Assembly: GCF_026913205.2 (NCBI RefSeq)
Contig: NZ_CP168151.1
Span: forward strand, 1,550,001-1,614,000
Source: Lentilactobacillus sp. SPB1-3
GTDB taxonomy: Bacteria > Bacillota > Bacilli > Lactobacillales > Lactobacillaceae
Length of the DNA: 64,000 nucleotides
Reading direction: 5' to 3'
A model generated the notes under the pieces. The model had not been told where the DNA came from. It did not search any database and saw only the letters and a program-made list of their open reading frames with translations. Within the stretch, counting starts at the first letter, position 1. Each line of letters opens with the position of its first letter. Made by a program: the position numbers and the translations under genes. Shown here one piece after another: positions 58,208-64,000 of the stretch.

Positions 58208-58642
58208 TTAATTCAATGGGCGATTTTCAATGAAATCAGCATGAAGTTCTCGATTGGTAAACAACCAAGTACCATCGGCTTGCTTGCCAAACTTGTCATT
58301 GTAGCGCAAGTAAGCAACCATTAATGATTTGGTACCATCTTCATTTGCGGTTACATGATGGGCAATTGTGTAGACATAAGCTTCAGCGGTATCTCCGTCA
58401 ACTGTAACAGAAGACTGACCGATCATATGAAATGTGTGCTCATATTGTTTTAATGCTTCAAAAGTTGCCATCAATTTTTCCGGCGTGTCAACTAAGTCCG
58501 GCTTGTCTGGATCATTCCATGGATAATAGACTGTCATCGAACCATCAGATGCGAATAATTCAAATTGTTTCTGTGTTTGTCTTGTGTCAGCGTAAGTAGC
58601 GTAGTCGTTAATAACTTGTTGAACTTTTTCTTTATCTGTCAT
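58208..58642 (-). CDS. SnoaL/NTF2-like protein
   Basis: The 144-residue protein has the NTF2-like cone-fold order: an N-terminal helix VQQVINDYATYADTRQTQKQFELFASDGSMTVYY, then HTFHMIGQSSVTVDGDTAEAYVYTIAHHV and VAYLRYNDKFGKQADGTWLFTNRELHADFI. Conserved Asp/His positions could bind a small ligand. The enzyme role is unknown. It is monocistronic with its own terminator and sits among detoxification genes. Confidence 0.8.
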   Translation of the reverse strand: MTDKEKVQQVINDYATYADTRQTQKQFELFASDGSMTVYYPWNDPDKPDLVDTPEKLMATFEALKQYEHTFHMIGQSSVTVDGDTAEAYVYTIAHHVTANEDGTKSLMVAYLRYNDKFGKQADGTWLFTNRELHADFIENRPLN

Positions 58643-58754
58643 GTTGTTATCGTTCCTCGATCAATTTAATTTTTTAATTCGAAGTGATTGTAACACCTAT
58701 CGTCGGAGTCTCATAACAGAGAGTCTTTTCAAATTAATAATAACTATGGAATAT

Positions 58755-59144
58755 TTACAATTTACCATTCAAAAACTGTGCTTCGCCATTACCAAAGCTC
58801 CAGTCGTCATCGTTATTAGGTACTAAACTAAATACAACATCTTCAGTTCGCAATCCCAGTTCTTTATGCAAACGATCAGTTAACTGTCGATAGAAAGCTT
58901 CTTTGGCCTTAGTAGCTCTTGGTCTGGTAACCAAGTTAAAAAATACTACATCCTTGGTTCGTTCAATTCCTAAACCAGTATCTAAAATCTGCATTTCAAA
59001 TGGTTCATGCTGAGTCAAAATTTGGTACCTGTCACCTTCAGGCGTATTGAACGTTTCAAGTTGCACCTCATAAGCTATTTGTAGCAATTTCTTTAAATAT
59101 TCTTCATCGTGACCTTTAATAACGTCGATTCTCATTAATGGCAT
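58755..59144 (-). CDS. tautomerase family protein
   Basis: The 129-residue protein begins MPLMRIDVIKGHDEEYLKKLLQIAYEVQ, with the catalytic Pro directly after the initiator Met as in 4-oxalocrotonate tautomerases. TPEGDRYQILTQHEPFEMQI and LGLRTEDVVFSLVPNNDDDWSFGNGEAQFL fit the longer tautomerase_2 type. It probably tautomerises or dehalogenates a small keto acid; the substrate is unknown. Confidence 0.83.
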   Translation of the reverse strand: MPLMRIDVIKGHDEEYLKKLLQIAYEVQLETFNTPEGDRYQILTQHEPFEMQILDTGLGIERTKDVVFFNLVTRPRATKAKEAFYRQLTDRLHKELGLRTEDVVFSLVPNNDDDWSFGNGEAQFLNGKL

Positions 59145-59201
59145 AAATTTAAATTCCTTACATAAATATTTTGATAGCTATAACTTCTAATAATCCTGGC
59201 T

Positions 59202-59339
59202 CTACTTAATAAATTTCCTGTATAACTTCACACCAATATACACAACGAAACTTAAAATAAGTATAAGAACAGCAAAACTAAATATAACAAAGACAAAGTC
59301 TCCAAAGTAAAATTGAGTCAAAACATTGAGTAATTTCAT
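59202..59339 (-). CDS. 45-residue single-helix membrane peptide
   Basis: ATG 59339 follows a very strong GGGGGAG by 7 bases. The product starts MKLLNVLTQFYFGDFVF, has one long hydrophobic helix (about residues 13-37) and a basic end (VKLYRKFIK). It fits small membrane proteins or type I toxin-like peptides, but no antisense RNA is evident. The rest of the 59145-59464 gap holds only a terminator at 59414-59452. Confidence 0.6.
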   Translation of the reverse strand: MKLLNVLTQFYFGDFVFVIFSFAVLILILSFVVYIGVKLYRKFIK

Positions 59340-59408
59340 TTAATTCTCCCCCTTAAACGACACACCAATGATTCTTCATCTAAATTATAGCCCTTTATTA
59401 ACTAACAA

Positions 59409-59455
59409 CAAAAAAAGTTTCTTTCTAATCACAACGACTAGAAAGAAACTTTATT
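59409..59455. terminator. bidirectional terminator
   Basis: A perfect 14-bp stem (AAAGTTTCTTTCTA/TAGAAAGAAACTTT) between the NAD(P)-binding protein gene and the small membrane peptide gene. Confidence 0.85.
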
Positions 59456-59464
59456 TAATCAATA

Positions 59465-60097
59465 CTATACTTCACTAATCGCAATGGAATCATTTTTGTA
59501 TTGATCATCATTTAGAATCAATTTGCTAATAAAATCAGCGACAGTCATTCTAGAAATTGGCAATGCACTTGGACGAATTCGATCATTTCGACCATCCACT
59601 ACAACATCCCCAACTCTTTGATCATTAGTCAAAGCATTAGGCCTGATAATAGTGGTCTCTATTTCAGGAGTTTCATCCAGAATATCTGCACCAACCCTTT
59701 CATCACCAAAGTATGAGCTAGGGTCTTTGTAGTCACCATAAACTTCAGTACCTCTCTTCAAACCTTCATCTGTGGATTCTTCACCATAGATTCCGGCAGT
59801 AGCGACCCAAATTAATCTTTTAACTCCAGAATTGATCATAGCTTGACGAACAACATTTGCCATCTCTGCCATTCTATTAGGTCCCAAGTTTGAGTAGACA
59901 ATGTCTTGGCCCTTCATGGCATCAGTAAGTTGATCAACGTCCAAAGCATCTCCTTGAACGACTTTAGCTGGTTGTGTATCACCAACTAATTTCTTAGGAT
60001 CACGAACAAACAAAGTTAAGTTAGCTTGTTCCTTAATGTTATCTGTAACCATCTGAGCAATGTTTCCACTTGCTCCCAATATCAATACATTTTTCAT
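59465..60097 (-). CDS. NAD(P)H-binding atypical SDR (NmrA/YwnB-like)
   Basis: The 210-residue protein begins MKNVLILGASGNIAQMVTDNIKEQ, then KVVQGDALDVDQLTDAMKGQDIVYSNLGPN and RLIWVATAGIYGE. It has the reduced SDR fold of the NmrA/YwnB group without a clear catalytic triad. Related proteins act as NADPH sensors or quinone reductases. It lies downstream of a MarR gene on the same strand (80-base gap). Confidence 0.8.
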   Translation of the reverse strand: MKNVLILGASGNIAQMVTDNIKEQANLTLFVRDPKKLVGDTQPAKVVQGDALDVDQLTDAMKGQDIVYSNLGPNRMAEMANVVRQAMINSGVKRLIWVATAGIYGEESTDEGLKRGTEVYGDYKDPSSYFGDERVGADILDETPEIETTIIRPNALTNDQRVGDVVVDGRNDRIRPSALPISRMTVADFISKLILNDDQYKNDSIAISEV

Positions 60098-60176
60098 AAT
60101 TGGCTCTCCTATTTATAAAATAATCATTTACCCAATTAAAACACAAATCATTCAAACCAATGCATTTGAAGACTGA

Positions 60177-60638
60177 TTACATTTGTGATGAATGTTCATC
60201 AAGGTTCTTTAAGCTTCTCTCCAGCAAATTTGTAAATTGCCTAATTTCTTCCTCAGTCATTCCATTAACTAATCGACTATTCATATCAGTTAACTGATCA
60301 ACAAAATAATCATTATGATTAACCATTAATCTTCTAAATTCTGGGTTAAACACAAGTTGATTAGACCTTTTATCATTAGCGATAGGGATAGCATCAATAA
60401 ACTTATGCTTACGCAATCGCTGTACTATTCCGCTAACTGTTGACTTGCTAAGGTTAAACTCATCTTGTAATGTCCGTTGTGTAATAACTTCATCAATATG
60501 TCTATCCATGTATTGTAAAACCGACATTTGCGTACTAGTGACCTTAGGTAGCTCGTTACCGGAAAGAACTTGATTAGTAAATTGCTTGTCATACATTATG
60601 CTGATTGATTTGATCATCTCTGCGATTGTGGCAGCCAT
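60177..60638 (-). CDS. MarR family transcriptional regulator
   Basis: The protein of about 153 residues has a MarR winged helix: MSVLQYMDRHIDEVITQRTLQDEFNLSKSTVSGIVQRLRKHKFIDAIPIANDKRSNQLVFNPEF. ATG 60638 is chosen because AGAAGGATTCAC precedes it. It is divergent from the FNR-like flavoprotein gene across a perfect palindrome at 60752-60765, its probable operator. Confidence 0.87.
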   Translation of the reverse strand: MAATIAEMIKSISIMYDKQFTNQVLSGNELPKVTSTQMSVLQYMDRHIDEVITQRTLQDEFNLSKSTVSGIVQRLRKHKFIDAIPIANDKRSNQLVFNPEFRRLMVNHNDYFVDQLTDMNSRLVNGMTEEEIRQFTNLLERSLKNLDEHSSQM

Positions 60639-60751
60639 GTGAATCCTTCTTTCTAACATGAGCTAATTACTTACTTTATATATTACTTGTCATAAATCTC
60701 CCTGTCATTATGTTTGCCTCTTTTAAAACAAAGAACTATACTAACAAAGTA

Positions 60752-60765
60752 GTTCGCTAGCGAAC
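60752..60765. promoter_or_regulatory. perfect 14-bp palindrome between MarR and flavoprotein genes
   Basis: GTTCGCTAGCGAAC lies in the 183-bp divergent control region. Without a T tract it is a protein-binding site, most likely for the MarR protein encoded at 60177-60638. Confidence 0.65.
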
Positions 60766-60821
60766 ATGTTTGGTAAATATACCATAATTTTCAAAAAGTA
60801 AAAAGTTAAGGAGGAATCATC

Positions 60822-61529
60822 ATGATTCTCAACACAATTAAATCATTTTTCAGTCCTATCCCATTATCAGTAGAAGAAGTTCAGCATCCCGCAGCCGATT
60901 ATTTCACTATTAAATTAACGTTCGCCTCAGACAAGCCTTTTGATTGGCATCCAGGAACAGCCGGAATGTTTACCTTGCCTCACCAGAAGCATAGCGGCAG
61001 TGGCTTTCGTTTCTTTTCTATAGCAGCTGCGCCAAGCGAACATTCAATTATCATTGGCACTAGGACTGGTAAAGAACCTAGTGCATACAAATCAGTTTTG
61101 ATTAATCTCAAACCTGGTGATCAAGTTAATCTCCGTGGACCAATCGGATCATTTGGCATCAAAGATCCACATTCTCCCGCTGTGATGATTGCCAGCGGAG
61201 TTGGAATAACTCCGTTCAGATCAATGGCCCTGTCATTGCTGGATAAGCCAACCCAAACGAGCAAACTAATTCACTCATCCCATGGCTTTCACTTGTTTGC
61301 AGATGACTTTACGAACGTCGCCACACAGAATCATAATTTTGATTATTTACCCGTAGAATCTCGTAAAGAAGCTCAAGAAAAGATCTTAAGCAGCATTCAT
61401 GAATTCGGTAATGAAGCTTATTATTATCTTTCAGGATCATCTAAAATCGTTAAGGCTAACCAGCAGTTTCTCAAACAAAATGGCATTTCTGTTAATAGAA
61501 TTATCACGGATATTCAAATTGGTTACTAA
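60822..61529 (+). CDS. FAD-dependent ferredoxin reductase-type oxidoreductase
   Basis: The 235-residue protein has an FNR-like FAD domain with FRFFSIAAAPSE (the RxxS FAD motif) near residue 66, KPGDQVNLRGPIGSFG near 103, and an NAD(P) domain starting VMIASGVGITPFRSMALSLL near 122. There is no iron-sulfur domain. It transfers electrons from NAD(P)H to a flavin, quinone or metal-containing partner that is not encoded nearby. The divergent MarR suggests control by electrophiles or oxidants. Confidence 0.83.
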   Translation: MILNTIKSFFSPIPLSVEEVQHPAADYFTIKLTFASDKPFDWHPGTAGMFTLPHQKHSGSGFRFFSIAAAPSEHSIIIGTRTGKEPSAYKSVLINLKPGDQVNLRGPIGSFGIKDPHSPAVMIASGVGITPFRSMALSLLDKPTQTSKLIHSSHGFHLFADDFTNVATQNHNFDYLPVESRKEAQEKILSSIHEFGNEAYYYLSGSSKIVKANQQFLKQNGISVNRIITDIQIGY

Positions 61530-61548
61530 AATGTTTTAGAACCACAAA

Positions 61549-61584
61549 AAAAGAGATGAAGATTATAAAATCTTCATCTCTTTT
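61549..61584. terminator. bidirectional terminator
   Basis: A perfect 14-bp stem (AAAAGAGATGAAGA/TCTTCATCTCTTTT) between the convergent flavoprotein and phosphoketolase genes. Confidence 0.9.
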
Positions 61585-61626
61585 AAATTCATTAGTCCGA
61601 TTTGAAAACAATCAAATCATCATAAA

Positions 61627-64000
61627 TTATTTTTTAAGTGCAGTCCATTTCCAATCAGTGAACTCTTCGATATCATGACCTTCGTCACGAGTGATCTTAA
61701 AGTGCTTAGCTAAGATGTCATCCATCTTCTTTTCAAAGTCATTGCCGGCAGCATTGTCAACAACACCCTTGTCCATAAGAACTTGAACAGCGTCTTTAGC
61801 TTGGTTGAAACGGTCTAACTTAGAATATACACGCATGTCGTATGCAGTGGTGATATCACCATCTTCACGGTAACCATGAACATGTAGGCCTAAGTGTTGA
61901 CGTTCGTAGAACATTGATTCGATCAAGTCTTCGTAACCATGGAAACCAAATACAACTGGTGTACCTGATTGGCCAAAGAACTTGATGAATTCGTCGTCAG
62001 TCAATGCACGTTCTGAGTTAAGAGGTCCATTCTTCTTTTGAAGACGGCCTAATTCAACAACGTTCACATAACGCATTTTAACTTCTGGGAAGGCAGCGTT
62101 GATCAAGTCAACAGCAGCCAAAGTTTCGATAGTTGGTTCTACACCAGCTGATGCAAAGACGATATCAGCATCTTCACCTTCAGCAACAGTAGAAGCCCAA
62201 TCGATTGTCTTCAAACCAGTAGTTGCTAATTCTTCAGCTTCATCAACTGAGAACCATTGTTGACGTGGTTGTTTAGAAGCAACAATATGGTTAACCTTTT
62301 GACGGTCGTTGAAGGCACGGTTAAATACGGCTAACAATGAGTTACCATCAGCAGGTAGGTATTGGCGAATGAAGTCAGACTTCTTTTCAGCCAAGTGAGT
62401 AAGCATACCTGGATCTTGGTGAGTGTAACCATTGTGGTCTTGTTGGAATACAGTTGAAGTTGAGATCAAGTTCAATGATGGGTAATCATTACGCCATGGT
62501 TGATCTGCAGCTTGACGGATCCACTTGAAGTGTTGAGTAGTCATTGAGTCAACTACACGTAAGAATGATTCGTATGATGCGAATACACCAGTACGACCAG
62601 TCAATGTGTAACCTTCTAACCAACCTTCAGCTTGGTGTTCTGATAATTGAGCATCCAAGATACGGCCTTCTGGAGCTTCGTATTGGTCGTATGGTTCGTT
62701 AACTTTACTCATCCATTGACGGTTAGTAATGTTAAACATGTCCCATAGACGGTTTGACATAGTTTCGTCAGGTCCGAAGATACGGAATGAGTTAGGGTTC
62801 TTCTTAGCAACGCCAGCAAAGAAAGTAGAAAGAACGTTCATATCCATGTTACGGTTACCTTCAGGTAATTCAGTACCACGGTTACTATCGTTGATGTCGT
62901 TAGCTAATGATTTCCAGTCTGGTAGGTCAAGCATTTCTGCCTTAGCGCCTTTAGCACGACCACCATTAGCAACTGGGTTAGCTGCCATACGTTTGTCACC
63001 CTTAGGTGCAAAGTCAGCAACTTCGTCCTTCAATGATCCATCAGCATTGAATAATTCGGTTGGCTTGTATGAGTTCATCCAATCTTCGAATTCTTGCAAT
63101 TGGCTTAAGTCGCCTTGCTTCAAGTCAAGAGGAACTTGGTGAGCACGGAATGAGCCTTCGATTGGTTCACCCTTTTGGTTATGGCTTGGACCACCCCAAC
63201 CCTTAGGTAAACGAGCGATGATTACTGGCCATGCAGCAATTTCGCCATCTTCGTACTTGCCGTTTTCACGAGCATCTTTTTGAATTTGTTTGATATCTGC
63301 AATAGCTTGGTCAAAGACTTTAGCAGCCTTTTCGTGGTAAGCCATGTAGTCATGAATGTCATCGTTTTCGATGAAACGTGGTGACCAGCCAAGTCCTTCA
63401 AAGAACTTAGTCAATTGTTCGTCACTCATTCGTGAAGTAATAGTAGGGTTAGAAATCTTGAATCCGTTAACGTCAAGAATTGGCAATACAGCACCATCAT
63501 TCTTAGGGTTCAAGAACTTGATTGAGTTCCATGCAGTCATTGCAGGACCAGTTTCGTTTTCACCATCACCAACAACAGTGAATGCAATTTCATCTGGGTT
63601 GTCTAATACAGCACCAGTAGCATGTGATAGTGAGTATCCAAGTTCTCCACCTTCGTGAAGTGAACCTGGAGTTTGAGCGGTCATATGTGATCCAATTCCA
63701 CCAGGGAATGAGAAACGCTTGTAAAGACGTGACATACCTTCGATATCTTGAGTAATTTCAGGATAATCTTCAGTATAAGTACCGTCCAAGTATGAGTTAG
63801 TAACCATAACTTGGCCACCATGACCAGGACCACCAATGTAGAACATGTTTAAGTTGTACTTGTTGATCAAACGGTTAGCGTGGGCATACAAGAATGTTTG
63901 TCCTGAAATTGTACCCCAGTGACCAATTGGCTTAACTTTAACATCGTCAGCTTTAATTGGTGTATTTGTAACAGAGAATAGTGGGTTGCTCTTTAAAAAG
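61627..64000 (-). CDS. xfp: xylulose-5-phosphate/fructose-6-phosphate phosphoketolase (5' end beyond window)
   Basis: The frame is open to the window edge, giving about 790 visible residues; only some 20-30 N-terminal residues are missing. It shows [90 protein letters not shown] (thiamine diphosphate motif), [11 protein letters not shown] and [15 protein letters not shown]. It splits xylulose-5-phosphate with phosphate into acetyl phosphate and glyceraldehyde-3-phosphate, the key step of heterolactic fermentation. Its sequence is more biased in codon use than its neighbours, as expected for a highly expressed gene. Confidence 0.97.
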   Translation of the reverse strand, partial: FLKSNPLFSVTNTPIKADDVKVKPIGHWGTISGQTFLYAHANRLINKYNLNMFYIGGPGHGGQVMVTNSYLDGTYTEDYPEITQDIEGMSRLYKRFSFPGGIGSHMTAQTPGSLHEGGELGYSLSHATGAVLDNPDEIAFTVVGDGENETGPAMTAWNSIKFLNPKNDGAVLPILDVNGFKISNPTITSRMSDEQLTKFFEGLGWSPRFIENDDIHDYMAYHEKAAKVFDQAIADIKQIQKDARENGKYEDGEIAAWPVIIARLPKGWGGPSHNQKGEPIEGSFRAHQVPLDLKQGDLSQLQEFEDWMNSYKPTELFNADGSLKDEVADFAPKGDKRMAANPVANGGRAKGAKAEMLDLPDWKSLANDINDSNRGTELPEGNRNMDMNVLSTFFAGVAKKNPNSFRIFGPDETMSNRLWDMFNITNRQWMSKVNEPYDQYEAPEGRILDAQLSEHQAEGWLEGYTLTGRTGVFASYESFLRVVDSMTTQHFKWIRQAADQPWRNDYPSLNLISTSTVFQQDHNGYTHQDPGMLTHLAEKKSDFIRQYLPADGNSLLAVFNRAFNDRQKVNHIVASKQPRQQWFSVDEAEELATTGLKTIDWASTVAEGEDADIVFASAGVEPTIETLAAVDLINAAFPEVKMRYVNVVELGRLQKKNGPLNSERALTDDEFIKFFGQSGTPVVFGFHGYEDLIESMFYERQHLGLHVHGYREDGDITTAYDMRVYSKLDRFNQAKDAVQVLMDKGVVDNAAGNDFEKKMDDILAKHFKITRDEGHDIEEFTDWKWTALKK

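Noticed and set aside
59202-59339. Type I toxin-antitoxin system
   Set aside because: The peptide fits, but I could not find a convincing antisense RNA promoter or matching complementary RNA, so I report only the ORF.
61627-64000. Phosphoketolase starting at the TTG at 63891
   Set aside because: The frame continues upstream with conserved family sequence ([12 protein letters not shown]) to the window edge, so that codon is internal.
1-64000. CRISPR array, prophage or insertion sequence
   Set aside because: No regularly spaced repeats, transposase, integrase or phage structural genes were seen; the only exact direct repeats are operators and the 21-bp unit in the glycosyltransferase gene.

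Overview
The window looks like chromosome of a low-GC, heterofermentative member of the Lactobacillaceae. The reasons are a xylulose-5-P/fructose-6-P phosphoketolase, an NAD(P)-linked mannitol 2-dehydrogenase, a fructokinase-Pgi-ManA operon, two iron-type alcohol dehydrogenases, a T-box leader, an Flp-type Crp/Fnr regulator, and many small secreted proteins typical of lactobacilli. The genus cannot be fixed from the sequence alone. No rRNA, tRNA, CRISPR array, insertion sequence or prophage was recognised.

Layout. 1-3.9 kb: remnant of a secreted protein with a premature stop, a small DUF4649-like gene, and a MerR regulator divergent from an EmrB-type drug exporter with its DUF4811 partner. 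3.9-10.5 kb: redox enzymes (hydroxyisobutyrate-type dehydrogenase, propanediol-type dehydrogenase, D-2-hydroxyacid dehydrogenase), a free-standing 17-codon ORF, a hemolysin III protein, a DUF1836 protein, a secreted protein and a D,D-carboxypeptidase. 11-13.8 kb: secreted nucleotidase and histidine-phosphatase-like pair behind a consensus cre site. 13.9-18.7 kb: YhdH-type oxidoreductase, then mannitol 2-dehydrogenase - membrane protein - VOC protein, and a butanol-type dehydrogenase. 18.7-20.7 kb: an acetoin-reductase-type SDR and a MetQ-like protein behind a T-box.

21.6-28.2 kb: a seven-gene shikimate/tyrosine operon (MFS transporter, chorismate mutase, aroC, aroA, tyrA, aroK, aroE). Its leader encodes an 18-residue peptide ending in Phe-Tyr-Tyr-Ser-Tyr-Leu-Val-Tyr, followed by four mutually complementary segments, the last two forming a terminator. 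It reads as a ribosome-mediated tyrosine attenuator and is the most interesting element here. 28.2-31.9 kb: pnuC behind two copies of a 12-bp palindrome, and a three-gene unit of degenerate EAL protein, membrane protein and family-2 glycosyltransferase. 32-39.3 kb: glycerol facilitator with a structured leader or sRNA, membrane and secreted proteins, a 38-residue protein, and a GH25 lysozyme-lipoprotein pair. 39.3-43.5 kb: fructokinase - membrane protein - pgi - manA. This membrane protein is a close paralogue of the one beside mannitol dehydrogenase, so both copies sit with fructose metabolism.

43.5-64 kb: a series of self-contained regulator/enzyme modules: ArsR with a DJ-1/PfpI protein; Flp with an HMA protein, Dps-like protein and P-type ATPase; TetR with a frameshifted nitroreductase and an SDR, sharing three near-identical operators; a 22-codon leader ORF before a Bcr/CflA exporter; MarR with an azoreductase and twin operators; MarR with an FNR-like flavoprotein and a perfect palindrome. 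The window ends inside the phosphoketolase gene. Many genes here use TTG or GTG starts that are set by clear Shine-Dalgarno sequences.
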